Positions 8,292 through 17,808 of a stretch of DNA of 64,000 nt are shown piece after piece (within the stretch, counting starts at the first letter, position 1; every line of letters begins with the position of its first letter). Source of the DNA: an uncultured Lachnospiraceae bacterium (GTDB lineage Bacteria; Bacillota; Clostridia; Lachnospirales; Lachnospiraceae); contig CALGVA010000002.1 of NCBI GenBank assembly GCA_937920345.1, forward strand, positions 1 through 64,000, given 5' to 3'. A program made the position numbers and the translations under genes. The notes under the pieces were generated by a model, which ran no database searches, was not told where the DNA came from, and worked only from the letters and a program-made list of their open reading frames with translations.

Positions 8292-9410
8292 ATGGAAAAG
8301 GCAAACGTGTATTTTACAACATTTAAGGCAACAGAGCATGAGAATCTGCTGCAGAAGCTGCATCGGCTGATGAAAACGGCCGGATTTGAGTCAATTGATT
8401 TTACGGACAAATATGCGGCGATCAAGATTCATTTCGGCGAGTACGGCAATCTGGCTTTCCTGCGTCCGAATTATGCAAGGGTGGTGGCGGATTATGTGAA
8501 GGAACTGGGCGGTAAACCGTTCCTTACGGACTGTAATACGCTCTATGTGGGGAGCAGGAAGAACGCTTTAGATCATCTGGAAACGGCATATATCAACGGT
8601 TTCTCACCTTACCAGACCGGCTGTCATGTAATCATCGGCGACGGATTAAAGGGGACTGACGAGACACTTGTGCCGATTGACGGAGAGTATGTGAAGGAAG
8701 CGAAGATCGGTCATGCCATTATGGATGCAGACGTGTTTATCTCATTGACGCATTTTAAAGGGCATGAGATGGCGGGCTTTGGCGGCGCACTCAAGAATAT
8801 CGGTATGGGCTGCGGCTCCAGAGCCGGCAAGATGGAACAGCACTGTGACGGTAAGCCCAGCGTGAATGCGGCGGCCTGTGTAGGCTGCGGTGCATGCGAC
8901 AGAATCTGTGCGCACGGTGCGCCGGTGATCGAGAATGGAAAAGCGCATATTGACCATAATAAATGTGTGGGCTGCGGACGCTGTCTGGCGGTCTGCCCGA
9001 AGGATGCGATTGCTGCAGACTTTGCAGACTCTGTCGCGGTACTGAATTATAAGATGGCGGAGTACAGTCTGGCGGTGTGTAAAGACCGGCCGTGCTTCCA
9101 TGTATCCTTGATCTGCGATGTGTCGCCTAACTGTGACTGCCATGCGGAGAATGATATCCCGATCATTCCCAATGTGGGTATGCTGGCGTCCTTTGATCCG
9201 GTGGCGCTGGATCAGGCATGTGCCGATCTGTGTAATCAGATGACGCCCGTGGAGAGCAGTATTCTGGGGGAGAATCTGAAAGAGCATGGTAATGAGGAAG
9301 GACACGATCACTTTCATATGACGCATCCGGATACGGAATGGAAGAGCTGTATCGCCCACGCGGTAAAGATCGGTCTGGGAACAGACCGGTATGAACTGAT
9401 TAAGATCTGA
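8292..9410 (+). CDS. DUF362-domain 4Fe-4S protein
   Basis: A 372-residue cytoplasmic iron-sulfur protein. Residues 1-190 form the DUF362 domain (KIHFGEYGN; LTHFKGHEMAGFGG). A bacterial ferredoxin pair follows near 195-240, with CVGCGACDRIC and CVGCGRCLAVCPKDA ligating two 4Fe-4S clusters. The C-terminal part returns to DUF362-type sequence (DPVALDQACADLC). The start has GGAG about six bases upstream. The family is widespread in anaerobes as a presumed electron carrier or oxidoreductase, but its substrate is not established. It sits in a forward run with HD-GYP and peptidase genes. Confidence 0.92.
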   Translation: MEKANVYFTTFKATEHENLLQKLHRLMKTAGFESIDFTDKYAAIKIHFGEYGNLAFLRPNYARVVADYVKELGGKPFLTDCNTLYVGSRKNALDHLETAYINGFSPYQTGCHVIIGDGLKGTDETLVPIDGEYVKEAKIGHAIMDADVFISLTHFKGHEMAGFGGALKNIGMGCGSRAGKMEQHCDGKPSVNAAACVGCGACDRICAHGAPVIENGKAHIDHNKCVGCGRCLAVCPKDAIAADFADSVAVLNYKMAEYSLAVCKDRPCFHVSLICDVSPNCDCHAENDIPIIPNVGMLASFDPVALDQACADLCNQMTPVESSILGENLKEHGNEEGHDHFHMTHPDTEWKSCIAHAVKIGLGTDRYELIKI

Positions 9411-9460
9411 CAGCCGTGGGGGAAACAGAGGGCGGATCAGAAGAAAGGCAATGTTGATTT

Positions 9461-11287
9461 ATGAAGAGTGTGGAAGATAAATTAAACGCATTGCGCAGGT
9501 TAATGGCAGAGAGAAATCTCTCGGCATACATCATTCCGACCGGGGATTTCCACGGTTCTGAGTATGTGGGGGATTATTTCAAGGAAAGAGAGTACATGTC
9601 AGGGTTCACCGGTTCGGCGGGAACCCTGATTGTTCTGTCTGAGGAGGCTGCGCTGTGGACAGACGGCAGATATTTCATACAGGCGGCGGATCAGCTTGCG
9701 GGCAGCAGTATTTTACTGATGAAATCAGGGCAGCCTGGTGTGCCTGCGATAGAAGCGTATTTGTGCGATAAGCTGGAAGCCGGAAGTGTGATCGGGTTCG
9801 ACGGCCGGACGGTCACAGCCGGGTTTGTGCGTAAGATTGCGGAGAGGACCGGGGCGAAGCAGATCACCTTCGCGGGGGATGAGGATCTGGTGGACCGCGT
9901 ATGGACAGACCGTCCCGCCATATCCACGGAACCGGTATGGGAACTGGACGCGGCATATGCAGGCAGAAGCAGAGAGGACAAACTAGCCGCTGTGCGGGAC
10001 AGGATGCGTGAGAAACAGGCAGACGTCCTGCTTATGACCGCCCTTGATGAGATCGCCTGGCTGCTCAATCTGCGCGGCAACGATGTGAAGTATACGCCGG
10101 TCTTTCTGGCATATATGCTGATGACGCAGGAGCGTGCGGTTCTGTGCGTCCATGAGCAGATTCTGCCGCCTGAGATCCGGAAGAAGCTGGAACAGGCAGG
10201 GATAGAGACCGCGCCATATAATACTATCGGAGAAATCGTATCGGACGTCTGCAGGGAGAAGCGGGTATGGATCGACAGCACAAGCGTGAATTACAGCTTG
10301 ATAGGCAGCCTGCCGGCTGATGCCGTACAGATCGACCGGTGCAGTCCCGTCATACACATGAAAGCGGTCAAGACGCCGCAGGAGGCGGCACATATACGGG
10401 AGGCCCATATTCAGGACGGCGTGGCGGTGACAAGGTTTATCCGCTGGCTGAAGACGAGTGTCCGGGAACAGGGCAGTGAGCATGCACGCAATGAAGCGGC
10501 AGAGCGGATCACGGAAATGAGCGCCGCACGGAAACTGGAGACGTTCCGCGCACAGATGGAGGGATATCTGGGAGCAAGTTTTGCGCCGATCATTGCATAC
10601 GGAGCCCACGGCGCGATCGTACACTATGAACCGACGGCACAGACGGATGTCCAGATCCAGGCGGGAGGACTCTGTCTGGCTGATACCGGCGGACATTACA
10701 GGGAAGGAACGACAGACATCACCCGCACGGTGGCGCTCGGTAAGGTGCCGGAGGAGGAGAAGCGATATTATACGATTGTGCTGCGCGGACATCTGGCGCT
10801 CGGGGCAGCAAAGTTTATCCATGGTATTTGCGGGCAGAATCTGGATGTGCTTGCGCGGGTGCCTTTGTGGGAAGCCGGACTTGATTATAATCACGGAACC
10901 GGACATGGCGTCGGTTTCCTGCTGAGCGTACACGAGGGACCCCAGCGGTTTCACTGGCGTATCAACCGGAATGTGCAGAGCGTCGTGCTGGAAGAAGGCA
11001 TGGTGATCTCCAATGAACCGGGCGTCTATCTGGAAGGGCGGTTCGGCATCCGGCACGAGAATCTTGTGCTGTGCCGGCAGGGAGAGCGGAATGAGCACGG
11101 ACAGTTCATGTATCTGGAACCGCTGACGATGGTTCCTTATGACCGGGATGCGATATTGCCGGAGTTGTTATCTGACCGGGAACGAAAGCTGCTCAATGAC
11201 TATCATGCACTTGTATATAAAACGCTGGCACCATATCTTACGGAGGAAGAGTCCATATGGCTGCAGGAGGCGACGGCGGAGATATAG
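9461..11287 (+). CDS. Xaa-Pro aminopeptidase (M24B)
   Basis: A 608-residue dinuclear-metal peptidase that removes N-terminal residues preceding proline. Two creatinase-like N-terminal domains (about 1-315) precede the pita-bread catalytic domain. Visible metal ligands are the two aspartates in ADTGGHYREGTTDIT, the histidine in HGTGHGVGF, the glutamate in ISNEPGVY and that in GIRHENLVL. The length and three-domain plan match the long aminopeptidase P type found in Clostridia and eukaryotes. ATG 9461 is preceded by AGAAAGG at a rather long spacing. It is cytoplasmic, with no signal peptide. Confidence 0.95.
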   Translation: MKSVEDKLNALRRLMAERNLSAYIIPTGDFHGSEYVGDYFKEREYMSGFTGSAGTLIVLSEEAALWTDGRYFIQAADQLAGSSILLMKSGQPGVPAIEAYLCDKLEAGSVIGFDGRTVTAGFVRKIAERTGAKQITFAGDEDLVDRVWTDRPAISTEPVWELDAAYAGRSREDKLAAVRDRMREKQADVLLMTALDEIAWLLNLRGNDVKYTPVFLAYMLMTQERAVLCVHEQILPPEIRKKLEQAGIETAPYNTIGEIVSDVCREKRVWIDSTSVNYSLIGSLPADAVQIDRCSPVIHMKAVKTPQEAAHIREAHIQDGVAVTRFIRWLKTSVREQGSEHARNEAAERITEMSAARKLETFRAQMEGYLGASFAPIIAYGAHGAIVHYEPTAQTDVQIQAGGLCLADTGGHYREGTTDITRTVALGKVPEEEKRYYTIVLRGHLALGAAKFIHGICGQNLDVLARVPLWEAGLDYNHGTGHGVGFLLSVHEGPQRFHWRINRNVQSVVLEEGMVISNEPGVYLEGRFGIRHENLVLCRQGERNEHGQFMYLEPLTMVPYDRDAILPELLSDRERKLLNDYHALVYKTLAPYLTEEESIWLQEATAEI

Positions 11288-11422
11288 GGATGTTCATAAA
11301 ATAAAACAGAAAATGGAAAACAGAACATTTATTTCAAGAAAGATTTATGGTAAAATAAATACGGCTTATTACGGCAAAATCAGTACCACGGAGCCGTGGA
11401 ACAGAAATGGAGGACAGAATTT

Positions 11423-11986
11423 ATGGAACATCAGAACTTATCTGCAGCAGAGGCAATGGAAAAGCTGAGGGAAGGGAATGCACGGTACCTGGAGGCGGAG
11501 AGCAATACGGGAGATATCTCACCGCAGATCAGGCAGAAGACCTGCGACGAGGGACAGTTACCTTACGCGATCGTGATCACCTGCTCGGACTCAAGAGTGA
11601 TACCGGAGAGTATTTTCATGGCAGGCATCGGCGAGTTGTTTACGATTCGTGTGGCAGGTAATGTGATGGACAATCATCAGCTCGGAAGCGTGGAGTATGC
11701 GGCGGATCATCTGGGATGCAACCTGGTGGTCGTACTGGGACACACCCACTGCGGTGCCGTGGGCGCAACGATCAGCAGCAGGCCTACCGGTTTCGTTAAG
11801 TACATAACCGATGAGATCCGTGCCGCGATCGGCGATGAAAAAGATGAATATAAAGCAAGTGCGCTGAATGTGATCAGAAGCGTTTCACGCATCAAGGAGG
11901 AATTAAAACTGACGGATGCGGATAAACTGAAAGTATGCGGAGCGGTTTATCATATTGATACGGGACGCGTGGAATTTTTGGATTAA
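11423..11986 (+). CDS. Beta-class carbonic anhydrase
   Basis: A 187-residue zinc enzyme interconverting CO2 and bicarbonate. The metal site is complete: Cys54 and Asp56 in TCSDSRV, His107 and Cys110 in GHTHCGAV. A further in-frame ATG lies 27 bases upstream, but a GGAGG at about 11408 places translation at 11423. An extended -10-like TGGTAAAAT occurs near 11350. Family members supply bicarbonate for carboxylations in anaerobes. It lies between the peptidase and rubrerythrin genes in the same orientation. Confidence 0.95.
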   Translation: MEHQNLSAAEAMEKLREGNARYLEAESNTGDISPQIRQKTCDEGQLPYAIVITCSDSRVIPESIFMAGIGELFTIRVAGNVMDNHQLGSVEYAADHLGCNLVVVLGHTHCGAVGATISSRPTGFVKYITDEIRAAIGDEKDEYKASALNVIRSVSRIKEELKLTDADKLKVCGAVYHIDTGRVEFLD

Positions 11987-12057
11987 AGTGATGTGATGAG
12001 CCGGGCGTAAAGTGAGAACGGCGGAAAAGACAAATTCCGGAATGGAGGGCGGATATC

Positions 12058-12612
12058 ATGGCGGAAACAGGTAAGAAGAGTCCGTATGCGGGCACACAGA
12101 CAGAGAAGAATTTGCAGGCGGCAATCGCGGGGGAATCGACAGCGAGAAACAATTATACCTTCTTTGCATCCAAGGCAAAAAAGGAAGGCTTTGAACAAAT
12201 CGCGGCGATTTTCCAGGAGACGGCTGACAACGAGAAAGAGCACGCGAAGATCTGGGTCAAAGAGTTGTTCGGGATCGGGAGCACGGCTGAGAACCTTGCT
12301 GCTGCGGCACAGGGCGAGAACTATGAGTGGACGGAAATGTATGCGGGATTTGCCAGGACGGCGGAGGAAGAGGGATTTCCGGAGCTGGCATCCAAATTCC
12401 GTATGGTAGCTGAGATCGAGAAGCACCATGAGGAACGTTACCGCGCGCTGCTGCACAATGTAGAGATGCAGGAAGTGTTTAAGAAGAGCGAGGTCAAGAT
12501 CTGGGAGTGCCGTAACTGCGGACATATCGTGGTCGGCATGGAAGCACCGGAAGTATGTCCCGTATGTGCTCATCCGCAGGCATATTTTGAGATCAGCGCA
12601 CAGAATTATTAA
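12058..12612 (+). CDS. Rubrerythrin
   Basis: A 184-residue non-haem iron peroxidase that reduces hydrogen peroxide in anaerobes. The N-terminal ferritin-like four-helix domain has the expected ExxH di-iron pairs (DNEKEHAKIW; EIEKHHEERY). The C-terminus is a rubredoxin-like domain with CRNCGH and CPVCAHP as the Fe(Cys)4 site. A GGAGG lies upstream of ATG 12058. It is followed by a strong terminator, so it probably closes the transcription unit. Confidence 0.96.
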   Translation: MAETGKKSPYAGTQTEKNLQAAIAGESTARNNYTFFASKAKKEGFEQIAAIFQETADNEKEHAKIWVKELFGIGSTAENLAAAAQGENYEWTEMYAGFARTAEEEGFPELASKFRMVAEIEKHHEERYRALLHNVEMQEVFKKSEVKIWECRNCGHIVVGMEAPEVCPVCAHPQAYFEISAQNY

Positions 12613-12650
12613 ACGCAGCCGTAGAAATACGGAATATGACTGAACAGGCA

Positions 12651-12694
12651 ATGATGGAATCCGATCGGTAGTCAGACCGGGTTCCATCATTTTT
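12651..12694 (+). terminator. Rho-independent terminator after rubrerythrin
   Basis: ATGATGGAATCC pairs with GGGTTCCATCAT across a short loop and is followed by TTTT. It also lies 45 bp beyond the convergent MATE gene end and may serve both directions. Confidence 0.75.
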
Positions 12695-12738
12695 GTGTCT
12701 ATAGATTGATTGTCATTGACCGGATATAAGCAATGGGG

Positions 12739-14103
12739 TTAATCAGCGGGACGGCGTATTCGCCGCTCCATTTTCCTTGTTACAACAAAATAGCTGCTGA
12801 TCAGAATGACATCCGCGCCGGCCCATGCCATGATCTCCGCGTAGAAAATACCGGTTTCGCCGACAAACAGCGGCAGCAGGATGGCAGTCACCGCACGCAT
12901 GATAAACTCCGCTATGCCGGAGACCATGGGCAGTACGGTGTTGCCCATGCCCTGTATGGCGGACCGGGTTACATGAAGAATGTAGAGCACCGGCAGGCAG
13001 ATACTCATAATCGCCAGATAATAGTAGGCGACCTGCATTGTCTTGTCAAATTCTTCCGGGCTTCCCGAGATAAAGCAGCTCAAGATGGCCTTACCGCCGA
13101 GCAGCATGACGGCGGCGATCACTGCGGAGGTTGCAAGTGCGATCAGGACGGCTGCGCGCATGCCCTGGCGGATGCGGTCAACCCTGCCGGCGCCCAGATT
13201 CTGTCCGGAATAAGTGACCATGGAATAGCCGTAAGAGGTAGCGGCGACTTCCAGTACGCCGTAGAGTTTGTTAGTGGCTGTAAAGCCGGCAATAAAGATC
13301 ACGCCGAAGCCATTGACCACGAACTGTACGATCATGCCGCCGACAGAGATGATCGCGTTCTGAAATGCCATGGGAAAACCAAGCATGAGTAGTTTGGACG
13401 GCAGATAACCGCTCAGACTGTAATCTGAGGAGCGCAGCTTCAGGATCTCGATCCTGCGGATGTGATGCAGGCAGTAGAGACTGGAAATGAGCTGTGCAAT
13501 CAACGTTGCGATCGCGGCGCCGCTGATGCCGAATCCTAAGACCAGCACAAAGATGAGGTCCAGTACAATGTTGGTGATCGCGGCAACGATCATGGCGTGC
13601 AGAGGCGTCTGTCCGTCGCCGAGAGAACGCAGTACGGATGCCAGCAGGTTATAGGACATAACGATCGGGATACCCAGATACATAATGCGCAAATACAGGA
13701 GGGAGTTGTCGATGATCTCCGGCGGTGTCTGCAGCAGTTCCAGGACAGGGCGTGCCACGGCCTGCCCGCCGCTCAGAAGTACAATGGAGGAGATGAGCGA
13801 CAGAGCCGCGGAACAGCCGACCGTTTTGCGCAGGTCATCGTACTTGCCGGCGCCGAATTCCTGCGCCATGAGAATACCGAATCCCTGTGTGATTCCCTGA
13901 ATGATGCCGAGCATAAGCCAGTTCATCCAGTCGGCGGCCCCGAGGGCGGCAAGCGCACTCACACCAAGCCCTTTTCCGACGACCATCGTATCCACGACCG
14001 TATAGAGCTGCTGGAATACATTGCCGATCATAAGCGGCAGGGCAAATGTCAGGATAAGAGCTGCCGGTCTGCCGTCTGTCATATTTTTCATTCGTGCTGC
14101 CAT
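12739..14103 (-). CDS. MATE-family multidrug/sodium efflux transporter
   Basis: A 454-residue integral membrane antiporter with about twelve hydrophobic helices in two homologous halves. The N-terminus (MTDGRPAALILTFALPLMIGN) is typical of the Clostridial DinF/NorM-like branch. Substrates are presumed organic cations driven by Na+ or H+. An in-frame ATG exists 24 bases upstream, but ATG 14103 has GAGG at good spacing and gives the usual MATE start. It is transcribed divergently from the chemotaxis receptor gene and converges on rubrerythrin. Confidence 0.93.
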   Translation of the reverse strand: MAARMKNMTDGRPAALILTFALPLMIGNVFQQLYTVVDTMVVGKGLGVSALAALGAADWMNWLMLGIIQGITQGFGILMAQEFGAGKYDDLRKTVGCSAALSLISSIVLLSGGQAVARPVLELLQTPPEIIDNSLLYLRIMYLGIPIVMSYNLLASVLRSLGDGQTPLHAMIVAAITNIVLDLIFVLVLGFGISGAAIATLIAQLISSLYCLHHIRRIEILKLRSSDYSLSGYLPSKLLMLGFPMAFQNAIISVGGMIVQFVVNGFGVIFIAGFTATNKLYGVLEVAATSYGYSMVTYSGQNLGAGRVDRIRQGMRAAVLIALATSAVIAAVMLLGGKAILSCFISGSPEEFDKTMQVAYYYLAIMSICLPVLYILHVTRSAIQGMGNTVLPMVSGIAEFIMRAVTAILLPLFVGETGIFYAEIMAWAGADVILISSYFVVTRKMERRIRRPAD

Positions 14104-14399
14104 AGTATATACCTCGCATGTGATCATGATAATGGAATCTCTATATTAACAAAATGCAAAGAGGGTTTCAACCCCTTTGCTGACCTCGCTTTCAAAATGT
14201 GAAACTCGATTACAAAACGGGAAACTCGGTTTGCAATCGACCATCTATCGTAACGACAGGTGCAAAGTATACCCTTAAAAGTGCAAACTGTACCAAAAAT
14301 ATTTTTTTGGACGAACAATTTATTATAATAAATTAGTTTGTAATATATTGTCACAAACATGGATCTATAAGGAAACTGACAGAAACGGGGTGCACAATT
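14104..14399. other. Divergent intergenic region, MATE / chemotaxis receptor
   Basis: About 296 AT-rich bases separate two divergent genes. They contain two imperfect copies of GGGAAACTCG/GTGAAACTCG followed by AT/GT-T(A/G)CAA (about 14200-14240) and a TATAAT at 14324-14329 without a matching -35. Promoters for both flanking genes must lie here, but I cannot place them firmly. No coding sequence is seen. Confidence 0.4.
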
Positions 14400-16409
14400 A
14401 TGCTTAGGACAATTAAGGGAAGACTTACGATCAGCGTGATCACCATCGTAATCGGCAGCATTATTCTGACGACGGCAGGAATCATGGCGGTTGCGGGGAA
14501 GCGTATGATCGAAGATCAGACGCAGGCGCTGCAGTTAAATGCGGATAAATACGCGGAGGAGATCAATACGTGGATCAAGACGGAGATGATGCTTGCCGCG
14601 GGTGCAGCGGACAGTATAACAGCGGGCGGCAGGGTTGATACGGATGTGATTCAGTCCGTCGTGGACGCGCATGCGGCGGGAAGAACGGAGCTTCTGAATC
14701 TGTACTGCGGAACAAAGGACAGCAGATTCATTCAGTCCAACCGGGAAGCGGAGATACCGGAAGGATATGATCCGGTGGAACGCGGGTGGTATAAACAGGC
14801 GGCGCAGGAGGGGAGGGTCATTGTCACAGATCCCTACTGGGACGTCCTCACGAATCAGATGTGTACGACGATCGCCGCGCCGGTCTACATAGAGGAGGAA
14901 CTGGCAGGCGTTATAGGACTGGATGTGACGCTGAAGACGGTGACGAACCTGACAGGAAGCATCAATTATGATACGGGTGTGTATGGATTCCTGACAGACA
15001 GCAGCGGACACTATGTGGCCCATAAGAATCAGGCATATGAGCCTACGGATACAGCGTCGGTTGCCGTGACGGATATCATGCCGGAACTGGAGAATATGAT
15101 AAAGGGCGTGGACAGCGAGGTGAAGAAACTTGCGGATTACGACGGACGTGAGTGCTATTTTGCGGTTGCTTCCATTATGGGGTGTAATTGGAAGCTGGGC
15201 GTTGTTGTGCCGACAGCCAATGTAATGGATTCTCTGATGGCGATGATCATGGTGGCGGTGATGATCGCATTGATCGTTATTTTGTTTGTTGCGGTATTCA
15301 TGGCAGGTCTGATCGGGAAGATGCTTGCGCCGGTACAGACATTAAAGCAGTTTGCATCAGGAGACTTCTCGGAAAGTGCCGTAAACACCGCCGGCACAAA
15401 AGCGATTCCGAAAGAGTATAAGAATGAGACGGAGCAGATCAGGACCGCGACAGCGGAGGTGAAGCAGCAGATCAGGGAGATTATTCTGAACACCAAGCAG
15501 GAGGCTGAGAGCATCAGCGCGATTGCGGAGAGCACATCCTCCAATATGACAGTTCTGAATGAGGATATATCCGGGATATCCGAACTGGCGGGCAGAGTCA
15601 TGGGACAGGCGGATCAGACGAAGGAACTGGCGGAGAATATTAAGATAAACGGACAGGAATTGGGTTATGCCATAGAAAACGTGGCGAAGAAGGCGGAGGA
15701 AGCGGCGGAGCAGTCGAACGACATCATGGAACGGGCCGGAAGACAGCATGAGAGTTCCAGACAGTCTGCGAGCGAGGCGGTCGCACTTTATCAGGATACC
15801 AGGGAAGACCTGGAGAAGGCGATCACGGACAGCCAGCAGGTGAGAGAGATCGACACGCTGACGGAGGAGATTCTGGCGATCAGTTCGAAGACCAATCTGC
15901 TGGCGCTGAATGCCTCCATAGAGGCGGCGAGAGCCGGGGAGGCCGGCAAAGGATTTGCCGTGGTGGCGGATGAGATCAGAGAATTGGCGGATAATTCCAG
16001 ACAGGCGGTAGATAAGATACGTAAAGTTACGGAAAGCGTGGTACATAACGTTGTTTTCCTGTCCGAGAGTTCGGGCAGACTGCTGGAATTTATGAATGAC
16101 AAAGTGATGGAAGATTATAAAGGAATGACCCGGCTGGCGGATGTCTATCAGAAGGATGCGGCTTTTTATAATGATATCTCCAGTGATCTCGGGGCATCTT
16201 CACAGGAGATGAGCGCTAACATGGCGGGGATCAACGAATCGATCGCAGCGATTACCGAGCTTGTGGAAGAGGTTGCGGCATTTATGGAAAAGATGAAAAG
16301 AGCCGCGGAGAATTCCAATGCAAATTCGGGAGAAGTCATGAAACAGATGGAAGAGTTATTCCGGTTGAGTGAACTTCTGAATGAGACGGTAGCTTCGTTT
16401 AAGGTGTGA
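14400..16409 (+). CDS. Methyl-accepting chemotaxis protein, Cache-type sensor
   Basis: A 669-residue transmembrane chemoreceptor. A signal-anchor helix (about 10-32) precedes a large extracytoplasmic domain (33-275) of double-Cache type (ERGWYKQAAQEG; VTDPYWD; GVIGLDVTL), a class that often binds amino acids or other small ligands. A second helix (about 282-305) leads to a cytoplasmic coiled coil with the conserved hairpin tip (SSKTNLLALNASIEAARAGE). A HAMP domain is poorly recognisable. It would signal through CheA/CheW, which are not in this window. The start is ATG 14400 with only a weak ribosome binding site. Confidence 0.94.
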   Translation: MLRTIKGRLTISVITIVIGSIILTTAGIMAVAGKRMIEDQTQALQLNADKYAEEINTWIKTEMMLAAGAADSITAGGRVDTDVIQSVVDAHAAGRTELLNLYCGTKDSRFIQSNREAEIPEGYDPVERGWYKQAAQEGRVIVTDPYWDVLTNQMCTTIAAPVYIEEELAGVIGLDVTLKTVTNLTGSINYDTGVYGFLTDSSGHYVAHKNQAYEPTDTASVAVTDIMPELENMIKGVDSEVKKLADYDGRECYFAVASIMGCNWKLGVVVPTANVMDSLMAMIMVAVMIALIVILFVAVFMAGLIGKMLAPVQTLKQFASGDFSESAVNTAGTKAIPKEYKNETEQIRTATAEVKQQIREIILNTKQEAESISAIAESTSSNMTVLNEDISGISELAGRVMGQADQTKELAENIKINGQELGYAIENVAKKAEEAAEQSNDIMERAGRQHESSRQSASEAVALYQDTREDLEKAITDSQQVREIDTLTEEILAISSKTNLLALNASIEAARAGEAGKGFAVVADEIRELADNSRQAVDKIRKVTESVVHNVVFLSESSGRLLEFMNDKVMEDYKGMTRLADVYQKDAAFYNDISSDLGASSQEMSANMAGINESIAAITELVEEVAAFMEKMKRAAENSNANSGEVMKQMEELFRLSELLNETVASFKV

Positions 16410-16472
16410 CGCTGCACAGGGTATTGATCCGGGACAGGACAGGTGCGTGAAGGAACGGGAGGCGTAAGAGAG

Positions 16473-17792
16473 ATGTTAGGTGGGCCGGTATATATAGCGT
16501 TTATCCGGTACGCAATCAGTTTTGCAGGTGTAGTTCTACTGTTTTCGCTGATGAGTGAATCGAAATATTACGGGAAGAAAATGGCAGTTCGTTATGGCAG
16601 CTTCGGAATCATCATGATTGCAGGCGCATGCGTGTGGTATATACTTGACTGGCAGAGCTGCAGCAAAATGGCGGCGCTTACGATGTACATAGGTTTCAGC
16701 ATATTTGCTGTATGCATGAGCAGAGATCAGATATATCTGGCAATCTATAAAATTGCGCTCACGTTTTATCTGCTGGCGGTGTTTCTGATCGGCGGTATTG
16801 AAGTTTCCATTCTTTTCTTTAACAGGAATGTATGGGCGGATATTATTACGCGTATTATATTGATTGTCTTGATCACGCTGTTTATTGATAAGAAGATGAA
16901 ACATTCTATCAGGGGATTCAACGATTATGTAGAAAATGAGTTAGATGGGTTCTGCATTGCGGTACTGATCATCAGCCTGCTGTTCGGGATCGGTTTTATC
17001 CTGAATCCGCGTGTGATCGGACAGACGCCATACCGCCTTTTTCAGATCATGATCAACTTTTTCCTGACAGGGGCATTACAGCTTCTGGTGTTCAGACTGT
17101 ATATGCATATCGGTAGGGAGAAAGAATATCTGCAGGAGAACCAGCTTATGCAGTTAAACCACCGTCTGCTGGAAAGAAATATGGAACTGCTGGAGACGTC
17201 TGTGGAATCCGGCAAGCGGTTACGCCACGACGTGCGGCACCATAATGCAGTGATTGCGGAGTATGCCCACAGGGGGCAGATTAAAGAGTTATTGCAGTAT
17301 CTGGACGAATATAATAAGATGACAGAGGAGAGCGGCCTAGAAAGAATATGCGGGAATGCCGCGGTGAATAATATTCTGTCGGCATATACGAAGAGGGCAA
17401 GACAGGAACAGATTAAGGTCACACTGGATATCGAGCAGAAAAAGAATCTGGGGATACCCAACATAGATCTGGTAACCATATTGGCGAATGCTTATGAGAA
17501 TGCCATATATGGCTGCACGGAAGTGAAGAGGCAGTCGAGGGAGCGGGAGTGCTCCATTCATCTTATGTTAAAAAAGAAAGGCAGCAAGCTGGTGATCTAT
17601 TGCAGTAATACATGCAGGGTGGAGACAGAGATCAGAAACGGGCAGCCGAAGCCGGAATCAACAGGTGGAATCGGCGTGTCGAGTATTATAAAGACGGCGG
17701 AAAAATTCGACGGGGAATATGATTTCAAGAATGATAACGGTATCTTTATCTTCAGAATCATTATGAATATTCCACCGGTCATGGCAGGCTGA
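16473..17792 (+). CDS. GHKL sensor histidine kinase (system 2)
   Basis: A 439-residue AgrC-like membrane kinase. About six hydrophobic segments occupy residues 1-210, His252 lies in RLRHDVRHHN, the N-box is TILANAYENAIYG and the G-box GGIGVSSI. An upstream in-frame GTG exists at 16443, but GGGAGG about nine bases before ATG 16473 supports the shorter form. Here the kinase precedes its regulator, the opposite order from systems 1 and 3. No small peptide gene is evident. It starts 60 bp after the chemoreceptor gene. Confidence 0.9.
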   Translation: MLGGPVYIAFIRYAISFAGVVLLFSLMSESKYYGKKMAVRYGSFGIIMIAGACVWYILDWQSCSKMAALTMYIGFSIFAVCMSRDQIYLAIYKIALTFYLLAVFLIGGIEVSILFFNRNVWADIITRIILIVLITLFIDKKMKHSIRGFNDYVENELDGFCIAVLIISLLFGIGFILNPRVIGQTPYRLFQIMINFFLTGALQLLVFRLYMHIGREKEYLQENQLMQLNHRLLERNMELLETSVESGKRLRHDVRHHNAVIAEYAHRGQIKELLQYLDEYNKMTEESGLERICGNAAVNNILSAYTKRARQEQIKVTLDIEQKKNLGIPNIDLVTILANAYENAIYGCTEVKRQSRERECSIHLMLKKKGSKLVIYCSNTCRVETEIRNGQPKPESTGGIGVSSIIKTAEKFDGEYDFKNDNGIFIFRIIMNIPPVMAG

Positions 17793-17808
17793 AAGGCGGA
17801 TCAGACAA

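Noticed and set aside
9983..11098. A 371-codon antisense open frame over the aminopeptidase gene
   Set aside because: It mirrors codon bias of the real gene, has no recognisable domain, and the forward frame has complete M24 metal ligands.
14200..14245. Repeated AAACTCG-containing segments upstream of the chemoreceptor
   Set aside because: Only two imperfect copies exist, without palindromy or position relative to a firm promoter, so no binding site is claimed.
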